Assembly (NCBI GenBank): GCA_009693985.1
Contig: SHWE01000006.1
Location: 1 to 61,330 of the forward strand
DNA from: Alphaproteobacteria bacterium
Lineage (GTDB): Bacteria > Pseudomonadota > Alphaproteobacteria > Micropepsales > Micropepsaceae
Length of the DNA stretch: 61,330 nt
Direction: 5' to 3'
Shown: piece by piece, positions 24,931 to 33,324 of the stretch
Layout: every line of letters starts with the position of its first letter
Numbering within the stretch: the stretch's first letter is position 1
Made by a program: the position numbers and the translations under genes
The notes under the pieces: generated by a model
The model's input: the letters and a program-made list of their open reading frames with translations, nothing else
Database searches by the model: none
What the model was told of the DNA's origin: nothing

Positions 24931-26388
24931 CTAGATTTTGAATTCGGCGGCGAAGATATCGGGCTTGTAACCGGCCTTACCGAACAGATACAGGCGCGAT
25001 CCGTCGGCGATGGTTTTGAACCGGGCCATGTCGACCCCGATCATCTGGCCCCGGAACTTGCGAATCTTGCCGCCGATGATGACGGTATCGATATTGCCGC
25101 GATCCGCCCCCGACACCACCGTGCCGATGGCATTGTTGGACGGGTAGAGATTGAGATCGTCGCTGCGGATCATCACGAGGTCGGCTTCCTTGCCGGGCAC
25201 GATGCTGCCGATCTTATCGGAGAGGCCGGCATTGAGCGCGCCGTTCACCGTCGCGCATTCCAAAACTTCGCGCGTCGATATCGGCCTTGGCGCATTCGCA
25301 TCGCCCTTGGATTTGCGGTTCTGGGCAAGGCCCCGCTGGATATGGAAAGCGACGCGCATCTCGGTGAACATGTCGGTCGAATAAGACGTCTCGTTGTCGA
25401 CGCTGAAGGCCGGCTTCATGGCGTGATCGAGCGCCGCCTGGAAGGCGGGAAAGCCTTCTTCGAGCCCATATTGCGTATCGGAACGCGGGCACACATTCAC
25501 CGTGACGCCCGCCGCCTTCATGCGCCGCCAGGTCGCGTCCGGCACCAACCCGCAATGGTTGAACGTGTTGTGCGGCCCGATCAGATTCTGGCCCCACAGC
25601 GGCTCCAATTGCGGCGCATTGGCGCCACGGAATTCGGTGCTGATGGAAAGTCCGAGCCGGCGGGCGAAGGTCCAGTTCTCGGCATTGATGCCAGATACCA
25701 TGCGCAAGGTGACGAGCTGATCGTCGGACGAGAAGAAGCGTCCTTTGATGCGTTCGAGGTCGCGCGGCCATTGCCGGTCCCACTCTCCCTGTTGCGGCGC
25801 GCCCGAGCCGTGCACCGCGCGGATGCCGGAATCGAGAAGCGCGCGGATCGCCTCGTCGGAATGCTCGCTGCTGCGCGAATTGTGCGAATTGTCGATCATG
25901 CAGGTGATACCCGCATCGATGCAGCCGATCGCGCTGATGTAATTGCCGGCATACATGTCATAGGGGCGGTAATGCGGGGCGAAACCCTGATGGGTCGCGG
26001 CCGAATAGGACGCGAGCGTCGGCGCGTTGGGATTGATGCGGCGGAGCTGACCTTCCCAGGCATGACGGTGCGCGTCGACGAAGCCGGGAATGACGATCAT
26101 GTTGGTGGCGTCAATCGCCTGCACATTGGCGACGATGTCGCCGCCCACCTCAAGGATCTTCTTGCCCTCGATCAGGATGTCGCCTTTTTCGATGTTCCCC
26201 ACGCGGGCATCCATGCTGATGATGGTGCCGCCCTTCAGCACATAGCGCTGTCCGGGGGCGCCGCTACGCGCGGCGAGCTCTTGGCCCTGTTCGGCGGCGT
26301 GGCCCGGGCTGGACGCGAGGGGCGCCGCGGCCGCCGCGAGCGCAAGGCCGGTGGCTCCCTTGAAGATATCCCGTCGTGACGTGCCCAT
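24931..26388 (-). CDS. Tat-exported amidohydrolase
   Basis: A 485-residue amidohydrolase with a twin-arginine signal (SRRDIFKG at residues 4-11, then an Ala-rich core to about residue 31). The metal motif is VIPGFVDAHRHAW (His107, His109), with later His and Asp in LIGPHNTFNHCG and FSVDNETSYSTDMF. Export by Tat means it folds with its metal in the cytoplasm and works in the periplasm. This is unusual for this enzyme group, which is mainly cytosolic. GGAGGG precedes the start. It forms a two-gene unit with the MHS permease downstream. The reaction is likely hydrolytic deamination or amide cleavage of an extracellular compound. Confidence 0.88.
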   Translation of the reverse strand: MGTSRRDIFKGATGLALAAAAAPLASSPGHAAEQGQELAARSGAPGQRYVLKGGTIISMDARVGNIEKGDILIEGKKILEVGGDIVANVQAIDATNMIVIPGFVDAHRHAWEGQLRRINPNAPTLASYSAATHQGFAPHYRPYDMYAGNYISAIGCIDAGITCMIDNSHNSRSSEHSDEAIRALLDSGIRAVHGSGAPQQGEWDRQWPRDLERIKGRFFSSDDQLVTLRMVSGINAENWTFARRLGLSISTEFRGANAPQLEPLWGQNLIGPHNTFNHCGLVPDATWRRMKAAGVTVNVCPRSDTQYGLEEGFPAFQAALDHAMKPAFSVDNETSYSTDMFTEMRVAFHIQRGLAQNRKSKGDANAPRPISTREVLECATVNGALNAGLSDKIGSIVPGKEADLVMIRSDDLNLYPSNNAIGTVVSGADRGNIDTVIIGGKIRKFRGQMIGVDMARFKTIADGSRLYLFGKAGYKPDIFAAEFKI

Positions 26389-26466
26389 CTTGCCCTCCGT
26401 GGCTTCGCAAAGCCTATGTTGTCTCGGCTTCGGGGTCTATATTTAGGCTCGTAAGGAGACCCCGCC

Positions 26467-27213
26467 ATGGAAGAATTGGAAGACGGCGCGGCTTGCGGAA
26501 CCGATGGCTGCGCACCCGCCGGGGCCGCGCAAGCCAAACCCGTGGCGGTGGGGCCGCTGGTCGATCTTTCCATCGTCTCGGATGCGATCTGCCCGTGGTG
26601 CTATATCGGCAAGCGGCGGTTCGAAAAGGCGCTGGCGATCCTGGGGCCCGATTTTCCCATCCGCGTGACGTGGCGGCCCTTCGAGCTCAATCCCCAAATG
26701 CCGAAGGAAGGTATCGAGCGGCGCGAGTACCGGTTGCGCAAATTCGGTTCGTTGGAACATTCCGCCCAGCTCGATGCGCAGGTGGCGGCGGCGGGCGCCG
26801 ACGACGGTATAAAGTTCCGCCACGATCTGATGGTCAGGACGCCCAACACCTTCGATGCGCATCGCCTGATCTGGCATGCGGCGCGCGCGGAAGTGCAGGA
26901 CGCGATGTTGGAACGATTGTTCCGCGCCTATTTCAGCGAAGGGCGCGACATCGGCGATGCTGCGGTATTGGCGGAACTGGCGTCCGAGGTCGGGTTGGAC
27001 CGTGATGCGACCTTCGCGTTCCTGCAAGGAACGGAAGGCACCGACGACATCCGCCGGGACGAGACATTCGCGCAGCAGGCCGGAATCTCCGGCGTGCCGA
27101 GCTTCATCGCCAATGGCTGGAAATTGTTTTCGGGCGCCCAGCGTCCCGATTCCATCGCCACGGTGTTGCGCAAGGTCGCGGAGCAGCTTCAGCAACCCGC
27201 CACCGCAGGCTGA
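26467..27213 (+). CDS. DsbA family oxidoreductase (FrnE-like)
   Basis: A 248-residue thioredoxin-fold protein with an inserted helical domain, as in FrnE/2-hydroxychromene isomerase relatives. The active site is C42-P-W-C45 in SDAICPWCYIGKRRFE, and the cis-Pro loop is AGISGVPSFIANG. There is no signal peptide, so it is probably cytosolic. Residues 1-30 form an acidic extension with an extra Cys pair (C10-x4-C15), not part of the core fold. AAGGAG precedes ATG 26467. The stop codon directly abuts the stop of the convergent peptidase gene. A role in thiol stress or polyketide chemistry is possible; no partner is visible. Confidence 0.88.
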   Translation: MEELEDGAACGTDGCAPAGAAQAKPVAVGPLVDLSIVSDAICPWCYIGKRRFEKALAILGPDFPIRVTWRPFELNPQMPKEGIERREYRLRKFGSLEHSAQLDAQVAAAGADDGIKFRHDLMVRTPNTFDAHRLIWHAARAEVQDAMLERLFRAYFSEGRDIGDAAVLAELASEVGLDRDATFAFLQGTEGTDDIRRDETFAQQAGISGVPSFIANGWKLFSGAQRPDSIATVLRKVAEQLQQPATAG

Positions 27214-29202
27214 TCATCTAGCGGCTTGGCGGACGAGACCTTGTGCTTGCCAGGCTAGCCCTCGCTCCGCCCATTTCGTGGCGTCGGCGATGGCGGCTTT
27301 GACGATATCCGCTTTCGCCGCGAGCAATCTATCGGCGTCGGCCCCCATGGCAGGGAGCGCAGCCTTCGCCGCGTCATAGCGGCCGGCCTTCACATGAGTG
27401 AAAATGCCGTCGAAATGTTTCGCCAATGCAGCGCGCGATGCGGCCGCATTGCTCTTGAAATCCTTGTCGTCGGCTTGCGCGACCGAGGTCTGCAAATAAC
27501 CCCAGGCGGGTGCCAATGCGATAACGTCCTTCGTCATCAGCACATTGGTCAGCTGCACGGCGGCAGCCGACTGTTTCAAGAACACATCGGTGCTGACGCG
27601 CGCCCGCACCCCAGGGTAATAGGCCTGGAAGCCCGCGCTCGGCCAATCGCCGGAAATATGCCAGCCGGGCCAGCCGCCGAGATTGACGAGATTGCGCGAG
27701 AAGCCGCCGCCGAGCCAATTGAGCTGGGCCTTGCCGTTCACGCCCGGACGCGCCGGCACATGATGGATGGCGCGCGGCACCGCCTGATCCTTGATCGCGG
27801 CAATCGCTTCCTCGATGGCGAAGGGATTGGGCCAGCCCCAGACATAGGTCGTCGCGGCCTTTCCGGTCGATGCGTAATTGTTGCCGGTTTCGGCGAATTG
27901 CAGCCCACCGAAATGTTCAAGCGCGAGCCCGCCCACCACCGTCTTGAAGATGTTGGGCAGCACCTTGGTGATGTCGAGCGGATAGCTCGGCTCGGTGCCG
28001 GGCACGAAATGGCGGGACTCGAAATAGACGACGATGCTTTTGGGCCGCTCAGCCTGCGGGATTTTTGCGTAATAATGCAGCACGGCGAGAATGCCGAGCG
28101 CGCCATTGTCCTCGACGATGCTCGGCCCGTCGATATGGGTGGCGAGCAATATCGCCTGATCCTTGGGCGTTCCGTAATTGCGGCCCGGCAGCGTCGCGAC
28201 GGTCTCGTAAGCCGTGGCGTTCTGTTCCTGACGCGCGTCGAGCACCAGCTTCGCCGTCTTGCCTGCCGCCGCATCGGCCAGCACTTTGACGCCGGCAACG
28301 CGGTCGAGCATCAGAAGCGGCACCGGATGTTGGCGCGGCGTCGCATGGATGCGCGTGCCGGCCGAGGCCAGCGGCGACATGTCCATCACCGTGACGGCCC
28401 CGGCGGCACCGGCGGGCACCAAAACATTGGTGACGACATCGCGATTCTGGCCGAATTGATCGCGGTTGCGGAAGCTCGACTCCACGCTGACAGGAATCTT
28501 CTCGAACAGAGGCGTCGGGAAATCCTGCGGGTCGGTGCGGTACTCATAATCCCGATACGACATTTGCGGGCCGGGATCGCCCCATTGCGGCGAGGGCGGA
28601 TCTTCGGCCGGGTGCGGCGCCATGCATGCCGGGGGATTGCCGCAATAGGTGGAGGGCATAGCCGGAGGAGATACACCAAGGGGAATGCGCTGCGGCGTGC
28701 CGAAATTCGAGAAGGGCTGCTGCTTGACGACGACGATCTTGCCTTTCATCGCCGCGAAAGACGGCCGCTGCGCCACCGGCAGATTGAGATCGTAGAGGAT
28801 CATCGGCGCGGTGACGCCGCCCGGCCCCGTCGCGCCCGATTGCGTGCCGTAGGAAGCGACGTTGACCGCGGTGCCGTCGGAGGTCAGCGACCAGCCGCTT
28901 TTGTCGGGGAATTCGGTCGTGTACCAGCGCGTATAGGGAAAGGCGTGATCGACGATGTTCACGAGCCCGAGCGATTTGATCTCGTCATGGATGAGGGCCA
29001 TGAACTGTTTCCACGCCGGGCCGCCCGTATAGGCGGGGCCCGCCGCGTCGCGCGCATCGTGCCAGGCTTGCACTCGCGCCGGCGTCACCATCGTCGCGCG
29101 ATCGACGCGCGTGAGCTTCGCGGAAAATCCCTGTTGGGCCGAAGCGCTGCTGGCAAGCATCAGCGCCGTAGCGAGACAAAGCACACGCAATGGTGGGCGC
29201 AT
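27214..29202 (-). CDS. Secreted M28-type peptidase with PA-like insert
   Basis: A 662-residue exported protein (signal peptide about residues 1-22). The catalytic region has LLATHIDGP (His356, Asp358) and EDNGALG (Asp365), as in M28 aminopeptidases, then IVVYFESRHFVPGTEPS. In typical members a Glu-Glu pair stands where this protein has Glu395-Ser396, so one metal ligand may be replaced. Residues 120-320 hold a protease-associated-like region with a Cys/Pro-rich loop. The C-terminal 250 residues are helical. It should hydrolyse peptides or amides outside the cytoplasm. Two bases separate it from the VOC gene upstream on the same strand, so the two are co-transcribed. Confidence 0.83.
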   Translation of the reverse strand: MRPPLRVLCLATALMLASSASAQQGFSAKLTRVDRATMVTPARVQAWHDARDAAGPAYTGGPAWKQFMALIHDEIKSLGLVNIVDHAFPYTRWYTTEFPDKSGWSLTSDGTAVNVASYGTQSGATGPGGVTAPMILYDLNLPVAQRPSFAAMKGKIVVVKQQPFSNFGTPQRIPLGVSPPAMPSTYCGNPPACMAPHPAEDPPSPQWGDPGPQMSYRDYEYRTDPQDFPTPLFEKIPVSVESSFRNRDQFGQNRDVVTNVLVPAGAAGAVTVMDMSPLASAGTRIHATPRQHPVPLLMLDRVAGVKVLADAAAGKTAKLVLDARQEQNATAYETVATLPGRNYGTPKDQAILLATHIDGPSIVEDNGALGILAVLHYYAKIPQAERPKSIVVYFESRHFVPGTEPSYPLDITKVLPNIFKTVVGGLALEHFGGLQFAETGNNYASTGKAATTYVWGWPNPFAIEEAIAAIKDQAVPRAIHHVPARPGVNGKAQLNWLGGGFSRNLVNLGGWPGWHISGDWPSAGFQAYYPGVRARVSTDVFLKQSAAAVQLTNVLMTKDVIALAPAWGYLQTSVAQADDKDFKSNAAASRAALAKHFDGIFTHVKAGRYDAAKAALPAMGADADRLLAAKADIVKAAIADATKWAERGLAWQAQGLVRQAAR

Positions 29203-29203
29203 C

Positions 29204-30226
29204 CTATTTCACTTCCACGATTTCGATGGCTTCGCGGCTGGGGCCTTCGATCATCACCGCCCGCGTGTCGCCGAGCCGATAGGTTTCAGCCAGGAAACGC
29301 ACATTCTCGCGCCGCAGCTTGGCGACCCAGGCGTCGAGATTGCTGACGCTCAACGCCACATGATCCATCACATGGCCGCGCGTCGGGATAAAGGGCTTGT
29401 CGGTCTGGCGCATATACCAGTTCATCGCGACATCGCCGAAGATGACGCCGGCGGCAGGGGTGCGGAACATGCCTTGCTTGTCCAGCGCCGGCCAGGTGCG
29501 CTCGGCGCCGCGCGCCTCCTTGCAATTGGCTTGCGTGCGCGGTGGCGCCGCCGCGGCCGCCTGCGGCAGAGCCGCGGAGAGATGCATCCGGTACCAGGCC
29601 TGCGCGCAATAGGGATCGTCCTGATGCATGTGGACGTGATTGAAGCGCTCAGCCGGCATGTTGCCATGATATTCGACCAGCGCATTGTCGGGGCCGTGCA
29701 TATAGGCGAAGCCGGCCCCGCCCACGGGCTTCACGGCTTTGGCGCGCGCATCGGCGATTTGCGCCCGGTTGAGACCGAGAACACCGCCCGTGCCAGGCCA
29801 GGTGTCGCTGCTGACGAGAACCGAACCGCCCTCATCGGTGGTGTAGAGCGGCGCCAGCTTCACTTCGGGGCGCGTCTCATAGAGCTCCATGTTCTTGCGA
29901 ACGTCGGTGACGTGCCAGCCGAAATGCCAGAACGCGGTCGCTTCCGGATCGGCGCTGGGCGCGGTGTTCACTTTGGCGAAAAGCACGAGCACATTGTTGG
30001 GCGAGGTAAGCGCCGGCATTCCGCCCCACATTGTCTTCGTGGTGCTGGAGAATTGCCGCGCGTAGAAACTGGCGGCCGCGTCGGGATCGAGCGAATTCAG
30101 ATGCAGATGGTGAAAGCCCGGCGGAGACAGCGGGGTTTGCGGGGCCTGGGCCGTCGCCGGAATTTGGCCCGGCCACGCGAGCAAACCGCCAATCACGGCG
30201 GAGGTCATCAACACTCTGGTCTTCAT
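29204..30226 (-). CDS. Exported VOC family protein (glyoxalase/dioxygenase fold)
   Basis: A 340-residue protein with a signal peptide (MKTRVLMTSAVIGGLLAW...). The start at 30226 is preferred over one nine codons upstream because the signal then begins normally. The VOC modules are seen in SPPGFHHLHLNSLDPDAAAS near the N-terminus and in MDHVALSVSNLDAWVAKL with EAIEIVEV at the C-terminus, giving two paired domains. VOC proteins use a metal held by His/Glu for isomerase, dioxygenase or resistance functions. An exported form is not common. The insert with RTQANCKEARGAE in the middle is unusual. Function is open. Confidence 0.82.
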   Translation of the reverse strand: MKTRVLMTSAVIGGLLAWPGQIPATAQAPQTPLSPPGFHHLHLNSLDPDAAASFYARQFSSTTKTMWGGMPALTSPNNVLVLFAKVNTAPSADPEATAFWHFGWHVTDVRKNMELYETRPEVKLAPLYTTDEGGSVLVSSDTWPGTGGVLGLNRAQIADARAKAVKPVGGAGFAYMHGPDNALVEYHGNMPAERFNHVHMHQDDPYCAQAWYRMHLSAALPQAAAAAPPRTQANCKEARGAERTWPALDKQGMFRTPAAGVIFGDVAMNWYMRQTDKPFIPTRGHVMDHVALSVSNLDAWVAKLRRENVRFLAETYRLGDTRAVMIEGPSREAIEIVEVK

Positions 30227-30295
30227 CTTGTAGTCCGTATGCGCTGGTCCCAACCCTAGCGCAATCCCAGCTCACGTGCGAGGCGGGAGCAACGC

Positions 30296-31303
30296 CTAGA
30301 GGGCGCTGCGCCAAGTGGCGGGCGCGCGGGTTTCTTGGCGGAAAGCTTGCGCTTTATCGACATAATGGCAGGCGGCGAAGTGGCTCGGTGCGACCTCTAA
30401 GAGTGGCGGTGTTTCTTCCGCGCAACGTGTGGTGGCGAAGGGACAGCGGGCGCGGAAACGGCAGCCCGAGGGCGGATCGACGAGGCTCGGCGGCGTGCCC
30501 GGTATCGCGATCAGCTCGCTTCCCCGGCTGGCAATGTCGGGGAACGCGTTGACGAGGCCCATCGTGTAGGGATGGAAAGGCGCGGCGAACACATCGGGCC
30601 CGCCGATCTCCATGATGCGGCCCGCATACATCACCGCGATGCGGCCGCAATTCTCCGACACCAGCGCCATGTCGTGGGTGATGAGCAGCATCGCGTTGCG
30701 CGTCTGCTCATGAATGACGGCAAGGCGCTCGAGGATCTGATCCTGTACGATGACGTCGAGACCCGTCGTCGGTTCGTCGGCAAGGACGAGCTGGGGCGAA
30801 AGTACCATCGCCATCGCGATCATCGCGCGCTGGCGCATCCCGCCGCTGAACTGGTGCGGATAGTCGTTGAGACGCGCCGGGTTCAAGCCCACCATTTCGA
30901 ACAGCTCGGCGATGCGCGCGTGGCGTGCTTGCGCCTTCATATCGGCATGGGCGGCGATGGCTTCGTCCATCTGTTTTTCGATCGTGTAGACAGGATCGAG
31001 GCCGTTCATCGCGCTTTGCGGGATCAGCGCGATGTCGCGCCAACGGATGCGGCGCAATTCGGAAATGGGAAGGCCGGCCAATTCGCGCCCGCGATAGCGG
31101 ATCGAGCCGGACACGATGCGCCCCTGCGGCGGCAATATGCCGATGATGGCTTTGGCGATCGTCGACTTGCCGCAGCCCGATTCACCGACAAGGCCGAGAT
31201 ATTCGCCTTCCTGAATGGCGAAAGAAATGCCGTCGACCGCGAAGGCGTCGCCGCCTTTGGTGCTATAGGCGATGCGCAAATCTTCAATTTCGAGAAGCGC
31301 CAC
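30296..31303 (-). CDS. Dipeptide/oligopeptide ABC transporter ATP-binding protein (DppD/OppD type)
   Basis: A 335-residue ATPase. It has a Walker A (GLVGESGCGKST), the ABC signature (FSGGMRQRAMIA), a Walker B (LVLADEPTTGLD) and the C-terminal Cys-rich oligopeptide-transporter domain (CRFRARCPFATTRC...CHY). That domain can carry a [4Fe-4S] cluster in this family. The start codon is GTG 31303, directly following the stop of the permease gene (TGAGTG). It is the last gene of the transporter operon that starts with the dehydratase at 38023. It energises import of a peptide-sized or modified substrate across the inner membrane. Confidence 0.94.
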   Translation of the reverse strand: MALLEIEDLRIAYSTKGGDAFAVDGISFAIQEGEYLGLVGESGCGKSTIAKAIIGILPPQGRIVSGSIRYRGRELAGLPISELRRIRWRDIALIPQSAMNGLDPVYTIEKQMDEAIAAHADMKAQARHARIAELFEMVGLNPARLNDYPHQFSGGMRQRAMIAMAMVLSPQLVLADEPTTGLDVIVQDQILERLAVIHEQTRNAMLLITHDMALVSENCGRIAVMYAGRIMEIGGPDVFAAPFHPYTMGLVNAFPDIASRGSELIAIPGTPPSLVDPPSGCRFRARCPFATTRCAEETPPLLEVAPSHFAACHYVDKAQAFRQETRAPATWRSAL

Positions 31304-32161
31304 TCAGATCATCCGAAGCTGCGGGTTGAGGCGTTCTTCGTAAGCACGCGTGATCATGAACACCGCGATGACGAAGAACGACAGCGCCAGCCCGGGCGGC
31401 AACACCCACCACCAGGCGCTGCGCATGGCGCCGGCGCGGAAGGCCGCGTTCAGCATGATGCCCCAGCTCTGCACATTGGGATCGCCGAAGCCGAGGAAGG
31501 AAAGCGCCGCCTCGAGCATCACGCCCGTCTGCACGCCGATGGCCATGTAAAGGAAGGCGAGCGGCAACACATTGGGAAGGATCTGATGGACAATGATGCG
31601 TGCCGGCCCCGCCCCTGCCGCGCGCGCCGCCCACACGAAGGGTCGCGCCTTGAGCGAGAGCACTTGGGCGCGGACCACGCGGGCCGTTGTGCGCCACAGG
31701 AAGAACACGACCAGCAGGATGACGAGAACAAGGCTGGGCCGCGCAATGGCGATCACCACCATGGCGAAGGGCAGGAACGGAATCCCGAACGCGATGTCGG
31801 TCGCGCGCATCAGGATTTCATCGATCCAGCCGCCGAAATAGCCCGACACGAGGCCGATAATGGTGCCGAGCACGACGCTGCCGATGGCTGACAAAAGGCC
31901 CACCAGAAGCGCCACCCGCGCGCCCCACACCATCTGGCTGAACACGTCCATGCCCTGATTGGTGGTGCCGAACCAGGTTCGCCCATCGGGCGGGGCGAGG
32001 CGCACGACCGATTGGTCCGCGTTGTAGACGACCTCGAACGGCCCATAGGGCGCGATGAACGGCGCGAAGATCGCGATGGCGATGAAGAGAAGTACGACGG
32101 CAAGCCCCGCCGCGCCCGACGGGTGATCGAGGATCGTGGCGAGACCGCTGCGCTCAATCAT
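31304..32161 (-). CDS. ABC transporter permease (DppC/OppC type)
   Basis: A 285-residue inner membrane protein with six helices. The first helix is GLAVVLLFIAIAIFAPFIAP, followed by a periplasmic part with GRTWFGTTNQGMDVFSQM, a DppC/OppC hallmark. The cytoplasmic coupling loop is in RAAGAGPARIIVHQILPN (the EAA-type loop). It pairs with the DppB-type permease whose gene overlaps its start by eight bases. Transport is powered by the ATPases at 30296 and 35263. The substrate is unknown. The length is normal for the family. Confidence 0.93.
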   Translation of the reverse strand: MIERSGLATILDHPSGAAGLAVVLLFIAIAIFAPFIAPYGPFEVVYNADQSVVRLAPPDGRTWFGTTNQGMDVFSQMVWGARVALLVGLLSAIGSVVLGTIIGLVSGYFGGWIDEILMRATDIAFGIPFLPFAMVVIAIARPSLVLVILLVVFFLWRTTARVVRAQVLSLKARPFVWAARAAGAGPARIIVHQILPNVLPLAFLYMAIGVQTGVMLEAALSFLGFGDPNVQSWGIMLNAAFRAGAMRSAWWWVLPPGLALSFFVIAVFMITRAYEERLNPQLRMI

Positions 32162-33128
32162 AGGTAACTCTGGGATCGATTACGCCATAGGTGAGATCGG
32201 CGATGAAGTTCATGGCAAGGATCACGAGCGCCATCAGATAGAGCGCGGCCTGCGCCACCGGATAATCGAGATCGCCGAGCGCGGTCACCATCTCGCGCCC
32301 CAGGCCCGGCCAGGCGAAGATGATTTCGAGCAGCACCTGCCCCTGGAACAGCAGGCCCGTCATCACCGCGATATAGGTGACGAGCGGCAGCAGCGCGTTG
32401 CGGGCGGCGTGCGCGACGATGCTGCGCTCGGGCAATCCCTTGGCGCGCAAGATGTCGATGAAGTCGCTGCCCTTCACGTCGAGCATGGAACCGCGCAAGA
32501 GCAGGATCGGCCCGGTGATTTCGCGGCTTACCAGCACGAGACAGGGCAGAAGCAGATGCTGCCAGTAATCGGCGGAAGAGATGGTCTCCCAGAATCCTTC
32601 CGGGCCGCCGAGCGAAACCATGCCGCCCGCCGGCAGCCAGCCGAGCTCGTAGGAGAACACCATCAGCGCGATGATGCCGACGAAGAAGGATGGTGCCGAA
32701 TGCAGCAGCAAAGCCGTGGTGACGGTGACCTTCTCGAAGCGGCTGCCGCGCCGCCACCCCGCCACAGCGCCGATGATCGTGCCGAGCACGACGCTGATGA
32801 TCAGCGCGGGCACCACCATCAGCGCGGTGTTGATTGTGCGCTCGAACAGGATCGCCGCGACCGGCTCGTTCTGGAAGAAGGAATCGCCGAAATCGAACAG
32901 CGCCATGTTTTTCAGATAGCGCAGATATTGCACGCCGATGGGATCGTTGAGGCCCCAAAGCTCCCTTTGGCGCTCGATCATCTCGACGGAGAAATTGGCG
33001 TCGATGAAGATGGCGGTCGGATCGCCCGGCAGCAATTGGAACAGCACGAAGATGATGGTGAGGATCGCCCACACCACGAAAACCATCAAAGCCAAGCGGC
33101 GGACGAAATAGCGGGCAAATCCAGTCAT
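32154..33128 (-). CDS. ABC transporter permease (DppB/OppB type)
   Basis: A 324-residue permease with six membrane helices. The start at 33128 (MTGFARYFVRRLALMVFV) is chosen over an upstream ATG because it opens with the usual positive charge and first helix. Typical DppB parts are LPGDPTAIFID after helix 1, and the EAA loop in LRAKGLPERSIVAHAARNALLP. The C-terminal stretch reads EIIFAWPGLGREMVTAL. The 3' end overlaps the DppC-type gene by eight bases. Between it and the binding-protein gene upstream lies a palindromic repeat, which may weaken read-through. Confidence 0.93.
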   Translation of the reverse strand: MTGFARYFVRRLALMVFVVWAILTIIFVLFQLLPGDPTAIFIDANFSVEMIERQRELWGLNDPIGVQYLRYLKNMALFDFGDSFFQNEPVAAILFERTINTALMVVPALIISVVLGTIIGAVAGWRRGSRFEKVTVTTALLLHSAPSFFVGIIALMVFSYELGWLPAGGMVSLGGPEGFWETISSADYWQHLLLPCLVLVSREITGPILLLRGSMLDVKGSDFIDILRAKGLPERSIVAHAARNALLPLVTYIAVMTGLLFQGQVLLEIIFAWPGLGREMVTALGDLDYPVAQAALYLMALVILAMNFIADLTYGVIDPRVTYD

Positions 33129-33168
33129 GGCATGCCTGACGCGGATTTGGATTTCATCCAATCCCCAA

Positions 33169-33294
33169 TGTCATGCCCGGCGAGCCGCGCGCAGCACGGC
33201 GAGGGAAGGGCATCCATTCGGTGAAGAATGCGCATTGCCTTCGCCAAATGGATTCCCTTCCCTTCGGGGCTTCGCCCCTCAGCCGGGAATGACA
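33169..33294. repeat. Dispersed palindromic element, copy A
   Basis: A 126-base intergenic element inside the ABC operon. It has TGTCATGCCCGGC at the left and GCCGGGAATGACA at the right, with nested arms (CGAGGGAAGGGCATCCATTC left; AAATGGATTCCCTTCCCTTC right). Read on the opposite strand it closely matches the element at 46064-46201. It separates the binding-protein gene from the permease genes. Confidence 0.85.
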
Positions 33295-33324
33295 AATTCT
33301 TGCCATAGACGAAAATCAAACCGC

